Of a DNA stretch of 57,133 nt, positions 8,619-16,771 are shown in pieces. This stretch comes from an uncultured Flavobacteriales bacterium. Lineage in GTDB: Bacteria > Bacteroidota > Bacteroidia > Flavobacteriales > BACL11. Positions within the stretch are counted from its first letter, which is position 1. Each line of letters starts with the position of its first letter. The stretch covers positions 1 through 57,133 of the forward strand of contig CAJQIZ010000019.1 of NCBI GenBank assembly GCA_905478555.1, in the 5' to 3' direction. The notes under the pieces were generated by a model. The model was given only the letters and a program-made list of their open reading frames with translations, searched no databases and had not been told where the DNA came from. The position numbers and the translations under genes were made by a program.

Positions 8619-8954
8619 TTAAAGTTCTTCTCTCATTTCTACTAAAAAACCTCTTATCTCTTTTAATTTCGTTATAATTGATAAGTTGTCTATTGTGTCT
8701 TGTTTATTTTCTTTTAATTTCTTTTTAGCCCCCTCTAAAGTAAATCCTCTTTCTTTTACCAAATGAAAAATAATATCTATATTTTCCATGTCTTTTTTGG
8801 TAAACATTCTATTTCCTTTTTTATTTTTTTTAGGTTTTAAAATATCAAATTCTTTTTCCCAAAATCGGATAAGGGATACATTTACTCCGTATTTTTTTGC
8901 TATCTCCCCAATAGGGTAGAATAATCTCTCTATGTTTGTGTTTAATCTAGGCAT
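8619..8954 (-). CDS. MerR family transcriptional regulator
   Basis: A 111-residue protein with an N-terminal winged-helix MerR DNA-binding domain (residues about 10-80): YPIGEIAKKYGVNVSLIRFWEKEF, then the wing (KNKKGNRMFTKKDMENI) and the helix FHLVKERGFTLEGAKKKL. Only about 30 residues follow, so the effector domain is minimal. It is sandwiched between an M23 peptidase gene (1-base TAATG overlap) and the adenosyltransferase. This order is common in Flavobacteriia. Its target and ligand are unknown. Confidence 0.88.
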   Translation of the reverse strand: MPRLNTNIERLFYPIGEIAKKYGVNVSLIRFWEKEFDILKPKKNKKGNRMFTKKDMENIDIIFHLVKERGFTLEGAKKKLKENKQDTIDNLSIITKLKEIRGFLVEMREEL

Positions 8955-9928
8955 TAGTCAAAAGATTGGTTTTCCTTTGAAGACATCTCAATCAGTTTAT
9001 TATATTCACTTAACGTCAGGTCATTATGATAGAAGTAAGAAGGGTTTAACTTATGACCATCCTTGTGGACTTCATAATGTAAGTGAGGACCAACAGAAAG
9101 TCCGGTGTTTCCAACATATCCTATTATTTCCCCCCTTTTAACTATTTGATTTTTTTTAACATTAATTCGATTCATATGAGCATATAATGTTTCATATCCA
9201 AATTCACCATGTTTAATAATTACATGCTTACCATATCCTCCTCTAGCATATGTTGATTTTATAATTGTTCCATTTGCGGTTGCGTATATAGGGGTTCCGA
9301 TAGATGCTGTGAAATCCATTCCCTCATGCATTTTCCTTGTTTTGTAAACAGGATGTATTCTCATTCCATACCCACTCACCATTCTTTTCAGATCTTTATT
9401 TGCAACCGGCTGAATTGATGGAAGACAGGCAAGCATTTCTGTTTTGTTCTTTGCTAACTCTATTACTTCATCATATGATTTTGATTGTATATAAATCTGT
9501 TTAGAGATAATATCCATTTTTTTTGTAGTTTCAATAATAATATCAGAATTACTTGTCTTTTCAAGATGTCTGTACCTGTTTACTCCACCAAATCCTGCTG
9601 TTCTGATAGAGGATGGAATAGGGTCTGCTTCAAAAATAACTCTGTAGATATTATCATCTCTATCTTGCATGTTTCTTAGAACAATATTTATATCGTTTAG
9701 TTGATTATCTATTAAATTATATTGAGTTATTAAGTCAGAGATTTCTCTTTTTAATCTCTTTTCTTTTGGACTATCAAAAAATTGAAAGAAAATAACTATC
9801 ATTATTACAGCAGTAAAGATTGTTGCCCCTAGGTAAATAAGTAAGTTTTTTAACTTTTCCCAAGTTGTTTTTTCAATTCTCTGATAATTGAGTGTTTTAG
9901 TGTCGTAATAATATTTTACTTTTGCCAT
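8954..9928 (-). CDS. M23 family metallopeptidase, membrane-anchored
   Basis: A 324-residue bitopic envelope protein. A short cytoplasmic N-terminus is followed by one membrane helix (about residues 28-50, LLIYLGATIFTAVIMIVIFF), then a coiled-coil segment (residues 55-90, RLKREISDLITQYN), then a LytM/M23 domain with the zinc ligands intact: HPVYKTRKMHEGMDF and HLHYEVH. Such proteins cleave or bind peptidoglycan cross-links and often act with division machinery. The alanyl-tRNA synthetase gene is divergent from it, a conserved flavobacterial arrangement. A TACCTTTG box lies at 9946-9953. Confidence 0.92.
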   Translation of the reverse strand: MAKVKYYYDTKTLNYQRIEKTTWEKLKNLLIYLGATIFTAVIMIVIFFQFFDSPKEKRLKREISDLITQYNLIDNQLNDINIVLRNMQDRDDNIYRVIFEADPIPSSIRTAGFGGVNRYRHLEKTSNSDIIIETTKKMDIISKQIYIQSKSYDEVIELAKNKTEMLACLPSIQPVANKDLKRMVSGYGMRIHPVYKTRKMHEGMDFTASIGTPIYATANGTIIKSTYARGGYGKHVIIKHGEFGYETLYAHMNRINVKKNQIVKRGEIIGYVGNTGLSVGPHLHYEVHKDGHKLNPSYFYHNDLTLSEYNKLIEMSSKENQSFD

Positions 9929-9945
9929 ATAAATATAAAGTTGTG

Positions 9946-9953
9946 CAAAGGTA
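9946..9953 (-). promoter_or_regulatory. -7 promoter box for the M23-MerR-adenosyltransferase operon
   Basis: TACCTTTG on the minus strand matches TAnnTTTG, 18 bases upstream of the ATG at 9928. No clear -33 element is seen. Confidence 0.4.
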
Positions 9954-10025
9954 TTAAATTAAAAGATATTTTTACTTTTAGTAAATCTGATTCCTAACAA
10001 CCTAATGTGAAAAATTGAATTGAAT

Positions 10026-12620
10026 ATGAAATCTTCAGAGATAAGAAATAGTTTTATTAAATTTTTTGAGAAAAAAAATCATAAAATTTTATCCTCTTCT
10101 CCTATGGTGATTAAAGATGATCCTACCTTAATGTTTACTAATGCAGGTATGAATCAGTTTAAAGATCTATTTTTAGGGAATGTCGCTATTAAAGATAGTA
10201 AGGTAGTTAATTCTCAGAAATGTTTAAGAGTTTCTGGGAAACACAATGACTTAGAAGAAGTAGGACATGATACTTATCATCATACTATGTTTGAAATGTT
10301 AGGAAATTGGTCGTTTGGAGATTATTTTAAAGAAGAAGCAATTGATTACGCTTGGGAGTTTATGGTAGATGTATGTAAGTTAGATGCAGATAGGATTTAT
10401 GTGACTGTATTTGAGGGAGACAAAGGAGATAACTTAGATAAAGATATGGATTCTTATAATTTTTGGAAGAAGTATTTGCCAGAAGATAGAATATTAGATG
10501 GAAATAAGAAAGATAATTTCTGGGAAATGGGAGAGATTGGTCCTTGTGGACCTTGTTCTGAAATTCATTTTGATAATAGGTTGGAGGAAGATCGATCTGC
10601 TATTGATGGAAGAGTTTTAGTAAATGACGACCATCCTCAGGTAATTGAAATATGGAATCTGGTATTTATGCAATATAATAGAAAATCAGATAAATCTCTA
10701 GATATTTTACCTAATAAACATGTAGATACCGGAATGGGATTTGAGCGTTTGTGTATGATTATGCAAAATGTAAAATCTAATTATGATACGGACGTTTTTA
10801 CCCCAATCATTTCAGAAATTGAGAAATTAAGTAATCTAAAATATGGAGAAGTAGAAAAAGTAGATATTGCAATGAGAGTGATTTCTGATCATATACGAGC
10901 AATATCATTTTCTATTGCAGATGGTCAGTTGCTATCCAATGTAAAGGCGGGTTATGTTATTAGAAGAATTTTGAGAAGGGCGGTAAGGTATTCTTATACT
11001 TTCTTAAATGTTAAAGAACCATTTATGTATCAGTTGGTAGAAGTGCTCTGTAATCAGATGGGGGATGCTTTTCCAGAATTAAAATCACAACAAAAATTGA
11101 TTACAGAAGTAGTTCAGCAAGAAGAGAACTCTTTTCTAAGAACATTGTCTGAAGGATTAAAAAAATTAGATATAATTATAAATAACACCAAATCTGTTGT
11201 TTCGGCTGTTTTAGTTTTTGAACTCTATGACACCTATGGTTTCCCATTAGATTTGACTTCCTTAATCTTGTCAGAAAATAATTTGAAGTTAGATGTAGAT
11301 GCGTTCCATTCTGAAATGGAGAAACAAAAAAATAGAAGTAGAAGGGCTACAAAGTTAGAAACTTCTGATTGGGTAGAATTAATAAAGGACGATACAGAGG
11401 AATTTATTGGCTACGATTGCTTAGAGACAGATGTAAGGATTACAAAATATAGAGAAGTAAAAACTAAAGATAGTATTCAGTTTCAGTTAGTGTTTAATTT
11501 AACTCCTTTTTATCCTGAAGGTGGTGGGCAATTAGGGGATGTAGGGACTATTGTAAGTAAGAGTGAGACTATTGAGATAGTAGATACAAAGAAAGAAAAT
11601 AATTTAATTATTCATATTTCGAAAGTTCTGCCTACTAATGTTAATGATGTTTTCTCCGCAAGGGTAAATAAAGTTATTAGAAAATCTTCTGAAAGAAATC
11701 ATACTGCAACCCATTTATTACATGAATCATTAAGAGAGGTGTTAGGGTCTCATGTGGAGCAAAAAGGTTCGTTAGTTTGTTCGGATTATTTACGATTTGA
11801 TTTTACTCATTTTTCTAAATTATCAGAAGAAGAGTTAAATACGATTGAGTTAAAAGTAAATAATAAAATAAAAGAAAATATTATTTTAGAAGAGCATAAT
11901 AATATTCCTATAACAGAGGCTAAAAATAGGGGAGCTATGATGTTGTTTGGTGAAAAATATGGAGATACAGTTAGAGCGATTCAGTATGACACTTCTATAG
12001 AGTTATGTGGAGGAACTCATGTAAAATCAACTGCTGAGATATTATCTTTTAAAATTAAAAGTGAAAGTTCCACTGCTGCTGGTATCCGAAGGATAGAGGC
12101 AGTTACTGCGAATGCTTTGTCCGATTATTATAATAATTTAGAAAAAACCATTGAAAAGTTAAGCAGTATTATAAAGAATAAAGACCTTATTATAGGGGTA
12201 GAGGATGTTGTGAAAGAGAACAAGATATTATCTAAAAAGTTGGAAAGTTATAAAGCTTTAGAAGTCAATATGTTGGAAAAAGATTTAGTAACAAAATCTG
12301 TGGAGGTTAATTCAGTAAGAGTAATTGCTGAAATAGTGGATATTGATGCAGATGCTATGAAGAATTTATCTTTCAAATTAAGAGGTAAGGAAGAGAATCT
12401 GATAATGATGTTAATTGCTGAGAAAAGTGATAAAGTGTTCTTAACAATAATGATTACGGATGATTTAGTAGATAAAGGATTAAACGCCTCTAACATGATC
12501 AGAGAGGTGTCAAAAGAAGTAAAGGGTGGTGGTGGTGGTCAATCGTTTTTCGCTACTGCAGGTGGTCCTCATTCATCTGGTATTTCTTCTGCAATAGAAA
12601 AATTAAAACAACTTATTTAA
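10026..12620 (+). CDS. alaS: Alanyl-tRNA synthetase
   Basis: 864 residues charging tRNA-Ala. Class II motifs appear at the N-terminus (SSSPMVIKDDPTLMFTNAGM and the motif 2 region LRVSGKHNDLEEVGHDTYHH). The editing domain keeps HTATHLLHESL and CGGTHV, the zinc/editing site. The C-Ala region ends KEVKGGGGGQSFFATAGG. The start is ATG at 10026; a TTG six bases upstream (10020) is in frame but poorer. The gene is divergent from the M23 peptidase and ends at a strong hairpin at 12649-12685. Confidence 0.97.
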   Translation: MKSSEIRNSFIKFFEKKNHKILSSSPMVIKDDPTLMFTNAGMNQFKDLFLGNVAIKDSKVVNSQKCLRVSGKHNDLEEVGHDTYHHTMFEMLGNWSFGDYFKEEAIDYAWEFMVDVCKLDADRIYVTVFEGDKGDNLDKDMDSYNFWKKYLPEDRILDGNKKDNFWEMGEIGPCGPCSEIHFDNRLEEDRSAIDGRVLVNDDHPQVIEIWNLVFMQYNRKSDKSLDILPNKHVDTGMGFERLCMIMQNVKSNYDTDVFTPIISEIEKLSNLKYGEVEKVDIAMRVISDHIRAISFSIADGQLLSNVKAGYVIRRILRRAVRYSYTFLNVKEPFMYQLVEVLCNQMGDAFPELKSQQKLITEVVQQEENSFLRTLSEGLKKLDIIINNTKSVVSAVLVFELYDTYGFPLDLTSLILSENNLKLDVDAFHSEMEKQKNRSRRATKLETSDWVELIKDDTEEFIGYDCLETDVRITKYREVKTKDSIQFQLVFNLTPFYPEGGGQLGDVGTIVSKSETIEIVDTKKENNLIIHISKVLPTNVNDVFSARVNKVIRKSSERNHTATHLLHESLREVLGSHVEQKGSLVCSDYLRFDFTHFSKLSEEELNTIELKVNNKIKENIILEEHNNIPITEAKNRGAMMLFGEKYGDTVRAIQYDTSIELCGGTHVKSTAEILSFKIKSESSTAAGIRRIEAVTANALSDYYNNLEKTIEKLSSIIKNKDLIIGVEDVVKENKILSKKLESYKALEVNMLEKDLVTKSVEVNSVRVIAEIVDIDADAMKNLSFKLRGKEENLIMMLIAEKSDKVFLTIMITDDLVDKGLNASNMIREVSKEVKGGGGGQSFFATAGGPHSSGISSAIEKLKQLI

Positions 12621-12648
12621 ATATTGGTTTTTAGAAAATTATAGTTAC

Positions 12649-12685
12649 AAAAAAACCCCATCTCATATGAGATGGGGTTTTTTTT
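12649..12685. terminator. Bidirectional terminator between alaS and the convergent barrel gene
   Basis: A perfect palindrome CCCCATCTCATATGAGATGGGG (12656-12677, 22 bases, split here only by its centre at ATAT) is flanked by seven A's and eight T's, giving a GC-rich hairpin with a U-tract in both directions. Confidence 0.92.
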
Positions 12686-12699
12686 AATTTTCTTTTTAC

Positions 12700-13179
12700 T
12701 TAGAATCTGTATCCCATCCCAATATTAAAAGTTCCCTCTCTATCTCCAGCCTCATCCTCACTTACTGGCATAGTGTAGTTTGGCTCTAAGTATAGAGCAT
12801 TCCATACATTGAATGAAAACCCAACACCAATTTTCATGTTGTCGGACATGTCTTCAGTTGGAGCTTGTAAAGTAGCATAAGCGCCTTCCATGTAATTCCC
12901 TAAGTCATATCTTAGGAATAACTCATAACTGTCATCTACTGCATCAACTGCATCAATAGATGGAGTAGCTGTTGAGTCTCCATCAACTGCATCTGAACCT
13001 AAAGATCTTACAATACCAACAGTAATTCCTTCCATTACTTGGTAACCAAAACCTAAGTTTGCAGTTAACATGTCAATAGTTTCTTCTTGATCGCCGTCAT
13101 AAGTAGTAACTACCATAAATTGTGCAGAAGCTACTAATGTAGACATAGCTAAAACTGCGGTTAAAAATAAATTTTTCAT
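12700..13179 (-). CDS. Small secreted outer-membrane beta-barrel-like protein
   Basis: 159 residues with a signal peptide (MKNLFLTAVLAMSTLVASAQ, cleavage near residue 19). Alternating amphipathic strands (LGFGYQVMEGITVGIV, YELFLRYDLGNYMEGAYATL, MKIGVGFSFNVWNALYLEP) end in GMGYRF, with a terminal Phe as expected for BAM-dependent barrels. An acidic, low-complexity loop (DAVDGDST and IDAVDAVDDS) resembles a surface loop. It has its own strong promoter (13211-13240). The size suits an 8-stranded barrel. Family and function are not recognised. Confidence 0.75.
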   Translation of the reverse strand: MKNLFLTAVLAMSTLVASAQFMVVTTYDGDQEETIDMLTANLGFGYQVMEGITVGIVRSLGSDAVDGDSTATPSIDAVDAVDDSYELFLRYDLGNYMEGAYATLQAPTEDMSDNMKIGVGFSFNVWNALYLEPNYTMPVSEDEAGDREGTFNIGMGYRF

Positions 13180-13210
13180 TTTGTTTAATTTTTAATGATT
13201 AATAATGTTG

Positions 13211-13240
13211 CAAATATAAAACGATAATTTAATTTACAAA
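13211..13240 (-). promoter_or_regulatory. Promoter of the small barrel gene
   Basis: TTTG (13237-13240), an 18-base spacer and TATATTTG (13211-13218) on the minus strand: a near-ideal Bacteroidota promoter. The leader is about 25-30 nt. Confidence 0.75.
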
Positions 13241-13293
13241 ACAATTCTTCATACTTTTACTAACAATATTATGTTGATTGCTAGAAAAGGGCG

Positions 13294-13323
13294 AAAAAAA
13301 AGAGGGACTAAAAGTCCCTCTTT
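13294..13323 (-). terminator. Terminator of the porin-like gene
   Basis: The stem AGAGGGACT (13301-13309) pairs with AGTCCCTCT (13313-13321) around an AAA loop. On the minus strand it is followed by a run of U's (13294-13300), 19 bases beyond the porin stop codon. Confidence 0.88.
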
Positions 13324-13341
13324 AAGAATTTATTTTTGTAA

Positions 13342-14301
13342 TTACGGTCTTATTGAAAGAGTAATCCAAGTATTTTCAGTATCTGTACCTCCTAACTTAG
13401 CATAACCAATAGTAGCGTTGTCTGTTAATGCGTAGTTAAGTGTCATTGAAGAAGATTCAGCTTCAGTACCATCTTCAGCAGTTACAGTATGCATAGTGTA
13501 TCCTAACATGATTCCACCTAAGTCATAGCTAATTCCAATAGAAGCAACTTCAGATCCAGCAGCTTGGTATCCTAATACACCATTAGTCCAACCACCATTC
13601 ATTGCAGTGTTATCCATTTGAAAAGCACCTTCGTAAGATGTCATTGTATAAGATGCAGACATGTTTTCAAATACATTGTAAGAAACACCATAAGAAGTCA
13701 TTTCATTATCATCAAAGTCTGAGTTCATACTAACAGCTAGAGAGAAGTCTCCCATAGCGTAAGATAAATCATAACCATGAGCAGATTGATCATTAGCATT
13801 GTTTAACATTAATACGTTTACATCTGCACCTGCAAAACTACCAGAAGCATTGATGTATTGGTTGTCCATATCAAGACCACCCATAGTACCAACATTTAAA
13901 TCAAATCCACCTAGATTAGCAGTTAAAGAAAGACCATCATTAGTGTATCTGTCCATTCCCCAAGAGTTAGAAGAGATTAAAGCTCCTGAACCAAAACTTA
14001 AGTCTTGACGACCAGCAGTTAAAGTTGCAAAACCCATAAGATCTGTAGAAACATAAGCTTCATATACAGAATTAGTTGTAACAGCAGTACCTAAATCATA
14101 ATTTAAGTCTGAAGAAGCATTAACACTCCAATCAGATCCACTCCATGATGCACCTACTGTTAATCTCTGTGTTGCTGTTCTAGCCTCAGAATCAGTGTTG
14201 TCAATTCTAGTTCTAGAATCAACATTTACGTCTTGAGCTGAAACAATCGTTGTAGTTAATCCTAATGCTAGAATTAATACTTTTTGTAAATTTTTTTTCA
14301 T
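13342..14301 (-). CDS. Porin-like outer-membrane beta-barrel
   Basis: 319 residues with a signal peptide (MKKNLQKVLILALGLTTTIVSAQ) and dense alternation of amphipathic beta strands and short Gly/Asp/Asn turns to the end of the protein (TWITLSIRP). Strands such as FATLTAGRQDLSFGSG, GFDLNVGTMGGLDM and ASIGISYDLGGIMLGYTM suit a general diffusion porin of about 16 strands. The terminal residues RP, rather than an aromatic, are slightly unusual for a BAM substrate. The gene has its own promoter (14331-14361) and terminator (13294-13323), so it is monocistronic and probably abundant. Substrate specificity cannot be read from the sequence. Confidence 0.82.
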   Translation of the reverse strand: MKKNLQKVLILALGLTTTIVSAQDVNVDSRTRIDNTDSEARTATQRLTVGASWSGSDWSVNASSDLNYDLGTAVTTNSVYEAYVSTDLMGFATLTAGRQDLSFGSGALISSNSWGMDRYTNDGLSLTANLGGFDLNVGTMGGLDMDNQYINASGSFAGADVNVLMLNNANDQSAHGYDLSYAMGDFSLAVSMNSDFDDNEMTSYGVSYNVFENMSASYTMTSYEGAFQMDNTAMNGGWTNGVLGYQAAGSEVASIGISYDLGGIMLGYTMHTVTAEDGTEAESSSMTLNYALTDNATIGYAKLGGTDTENTWITLSIRP

Positions 14302-14330
14302 ATTATATTTTTGTTTTAGTTAATACTTTG

Positions 14331-14361
14331 CAAATGTAAGTATATTAAATCTTATGGCAAA
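14331..14361 (-). promoter_or_regulatory. Promoter of the porin-like gene
   Basis: TTTG (14358-14361), a 19-base spacer and TACATTTG (14331-14338) on the minus strand, an ideal Bacteroidota promoter about 30 bases from the ATG. The stretch 14362-14480 upstream is A+T-rich with no other feature I can see. Confidence 0.75.
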
Positions 14362-14480
14362 GTTAAATGTTCGCGCTTTTTAACAAATTAATGTTCAAAT
14401 ATACGTTAAATATTTGATAATCAATAAAATAAGTAGTTAATTATTTTAATTATTTTATTATTTAAAAAGTTTAAATTCAT

Positions 14481-14517
14481 AAAAAAAAAGGTGATTTTTA
14501 AGAAAATCACCTTTTTT
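14481..14517 (-). terminator. Terminator of grpE-dnaJ
   Basis: GGTGATTTT (14490-14498) pairs with AAAATCACC (14503-14511), flanked by A and T runs. It lies just beyond the dnaJ stop on the minus strand with a long U-tract. Confidence 0.88.
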
Positions 14518-14535
14518 AGAAATCTAAATATATTT

Positions 14536-15654
14536 TTATCCGAACATTTCCTTCACTTTATCAAAAAAGGATTTATCTTTATTTGTTGGTTTTGGTATAA
14601 AGTTATCTGAAGAATTACAGTTTTCAAAGAATTCTTTTTCTTTTTTATTTAGTTGTTGTGGTGTCCATACATTTATATGTACTAATAGATCTCCTGTTCT
14701 GTACCCTTCTAATGAAGGCACTCCTTTTCCTTTTAATCTTAAGGTTTTTCCAGATTGAGTTCCTGAATCTAATTTTGTTTTTACTTTACCATTTACTGTT
14801 GGTATTTCAACAGTTGTACCTAATGCTGCTTCTGAAAAGCTAATGTATTTATCAAAATGAAGATTGTTAGAAGAATCTCTTACTAGTTCTATATGTTCTT
14901 CTACAGAAATAACTACTAATATATCTCCATTTACTCCACCTACAGGAGCTGCGTTTCCTTTGCCACTTACCTTAAGTTGCATTCCATCTTCTACTCCTGC
15001 AGGTATAGATATCTCTACAGTTTCTTCTTTTTGAATCATACCATTATGGTCTGATCCAGAAGGTTTTTTATCAATACTTTTACCATTTCCGCTACATTTA
15101 GGGCATGTAGATGAGGTTTGCATTTGACCTAAAATAGTATTACTAATACGAGTAACTTGACCAGAACCATGGCAAGTGCCACAAGTAGAATAAGTTACTC
15201 CTTCTGCTATAACTAGTTTTCTGACTTTTATTTTTTTATCTACTCCCTCTACAACATCTTTCAAATTAAGAGTTATTCTGATTCTTAAGTTACTTCCTTT
15301 TACTACTCTTCTTCTTTGTCCACCACCTCCAAATCCACCGCCTCCACCACCGAAAATATCTCCGAATTGGGAAAAGATGTCATCCATATTCATTCCGCCA
15401 CCACCGAAACCGCCTCTACTTCCTGCTCCTCCCATTGCTGAGTGGCCGTATTGGTCGTATTTTTGTTTCTTATCTGGATTAGATAAGATATCGTAAGCCT
15501 CAGCGGCTTCTTTAAATTTCTCCTCTGCTTGCTTATTGTCTGGGTTTTTATCTGGATGGAATTTTACAGCAAGTTTTCTATAAGCCTTTTTAATTTCTTT
15601 CGAGTCTGCATTTTTGCTTACTCCTAGTGTTTCGTAATAATCTCTTTTCGACAT
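14536..15654 (-). CDS. dnaJ: Chaperone DnaJ with a reduced zinc-finger region
   Basis: 372 residues, Hsp40 co-chaperone that stimulates DnaK ATPase. The J domain (residues 1-70) has the HPD loop (AVKFHPDKNPDNKQ), followed by a Gly/Phe-rich linker (GGFGGGGMNMDDIFSQFGDIFGGGGG). The zinc region has only two CxxCxGxG motifs, CGTCHGSG and CPKCSGNG, instead of the four of E. coli DnaJ, a form I recall as usual in Flavobacteriia. The C-terminal substrate-binding domains (ISIPAGVEDGMQLKVSGKG and LRLKGKGVPS) are intact. It starts 4 bases after the grpE stop. DnaK is not in the window. Confidence 0.96.
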   Translation of the reverse strand: MSKRDYYETLGVSKNADSKEIKKAYRKLAVKFHPDKNPDNKQAEEKFKEAAEAYDILSNPDKKQKYDQYGHSAMGGAGSRGGFGGGGMNMDDIFSQFGDIFGGGGGGFGGGGQRRRVVKGSNLRIRITLNLKDVVEGVDKKIKVRKLVIAEGVTYSTCGTCHGSGQVTRISNTILGQMQTSSTCPKCSGNGKSIDKKPSGSDHNGMIQKEETVEISIPAGVEDGMQLKVSGKGNAAPVGGVNGDILVVISVEEHIELVRDSSNNLHFDKYISFSEAALGTTVEIPTVNGKVKTKLDSGTQSGKTLRLKGKGVPSLEGYRTGDLLVHINVWTPQQLNKKEKEFFENCNSSDNFIPKPTNKDKSFFDKVKEMFG

Positions 15655-15658
15655 AATT

Positions 15659-16174
15659 TTATTTTCCTACAACAACTTTAGCGTATCTGATTACTTTATC
15701 TCCTAATAAATATCCTTTTTCTACCGTGTCAATTACTTTTCCTTTCATGTCTTCAGAAGGAGCGGGAATATTTGTTATCGCTTCATGAAATTCTGTATCT
15801 AGTTCTTTTCCTTTAGGGATCTCCATTTCTTTTAGTCCCTTTTTTTCTAATTCTGTTTTTAACTGATTGTAAATTAATACTGTTCCGTCTTCTTCAGAAT
15901 AGTTATTAGCTGTAATAGATCTTTCAAAATTGTCAAGAACTGGAATTAAAGCTGTCATTATGTCTTTATTTGCTGTAGAAAAAAGTTCTATTCTTTCTCT
16001 AGCATTTCTTTTCCTAAAGTTTTCGAATTCAGCAAATAGTCTTAAATTCTTATCTTTTTCTGATGAAAGTAACTCTTCAGTTGTTGGAGGGTTTTTCACT
16101 TCTTCTACCTCAATTTCTACTTTTTCGATAGTTTCTTCTACTTCTTTTTTATTTTGTTTTTTGTTTTTTGCCAT
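15659..16174 (-). CDS. grpE: GrpE nucleotide exchange factor
   Basis: 171 residues, nucleotide exchange factor for DnaK. A charged, Glu/Lys-rich N-terminus and long coiled coil (residues about 15-65) lead into FAEFENFRKRNARER, the hallmark GrpE helix, then LIPVLDNFERSI and the beta-wing domain (KGKVIDTVEKGYLLGDKVIRYAKVVVGK). First gene of grpE-dnaJ. An 11-base inverted repeat at 16245-16255 upstream is a candidate stress operator. Confidence 0.95.
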   Translation of the reverse strand: MAKNKKQNKKEVEETIEKVEIEVEEVKNPPTTEELLSSEKDKNLRLFAEFENFRKRNARERIELFSTANKDIMTALIPVLDNFERSITANNYSEEDGTVLIYNQLKTELEKKGLKEMEIPKGKELDTEFHEAITNIPAPSEDMKGKVIDTVEKGYLLGDKVIRYAKVVVGK

Positions 16175-16244
16175 TATAAATTTTTATAAAAAATTGTTTT
16201 TTCAATAATATATACTGAAAATACTTTGCCAATAGGAGATTAAG

Positions 16245-16255
16245 GACAATTTGTC
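16245..16255. promoter_or_regulatory. Inverted repeat upstream of grpE, candidate heat-shock operator
   Basis: GACAA-T-TTGTC is a perfect inverted repeat in the 87-base gap between the TlpA-like stop and the grpE ATG. Chaperone operons often carry such repeats for stress control. No regulator is assigned and the match could be chance at this length. Confidence 0.3.
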
Positions 16256-16261
16256 AGATAG

Positions 16262-16771
16262 TTATTTAATCAGATTTTCTTTTAGAAATCTTTGTAAAGT
16301 GGCACCTTTTAAATTTTTAGCAATAATTATTCCGTTTTTATCTATTACTACATTAGAAGGTATTGATCGAATTTGATAAATACCAGCTCCTTTAGAATTC
16401 CATCCTCCTAAATCAGAAACATGATATTCCCAGAACAGTTTGTCGGTATTTATAGCCTTTATCCAATTGTTTTGTTTAGTATCTAAAGAAACACTGTATA
16501 TTTCAAATCCGTTTCCGTGTGTAAATTTTTTATCGTGATAATTTACAAAAGCACTTACAATATTCGGATTTTCAATTCTGCAAGGTCTACACCAAGATGC
16601 CCAGAAATCGATAAGAACCATTTTTCCTTTTAGGCTGGAAAGGTTTAGTGTTTCTCCTTTTGGATTTTCATAAGATAATTCAGGAGCTTTATCTCCTATA
16701 TTTATGCCTATTTCTTGAGAAAAAGAAATGATAGTTAGTAAACTGAAGGTGATGATTAGTATTTTTTTCAT
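16262..16771 (-). CDS. TlpA-like thioredoxin-fold lipid/periplasmic protein
   Basis: 169 residues. A signal peptide (MKKILIITFSLLTIISFSQE, cleavage near residue 19; no lipobox Cys) leads into a TlpA/ResA-type thioredoxin domain: INIGDKAPELSYENPKGE, then LIDFWASWCRPCRIENP with the redox-active CxxC, and the cis-Pro region (IRSIPSNVVIDKNG). Acts in the periplasm, probably reducing disulfides or assisting cytochrome/extracytoplasmic protein maturation. The ATG immediately follows the murA stop codon (no gap), so it is in an operon with DUF4290 and murA. Confidence 0.9.
   Translation of the reverse strand: MKKILIITFSLLTIISFSQEIGINIGDKAPELSYENPKGETLNLSSLKGKMVLIDFWASWCRPCRIENPNIVSAFVNYHDKKFTHGNGFEIYSVSLDTKQNNWIKAINTDKLFWEYHVSDLGGWNSKGAGIYQIRSIPSNVVIDKNGIIIAKNLKGATLQRFLKENLIK

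Noticed and set aside
10020-10025. TTG start for alaS
   Set aside because: Adds two residues only and is a weaker start than ATG at 10026, which gives the normal AlaS N-terminus.
12248-12496. Minus-strand ORF opposite alaS
   Set aside because: Antisense to the conserved C-terminal region of AlaS, with no domain or promoter.
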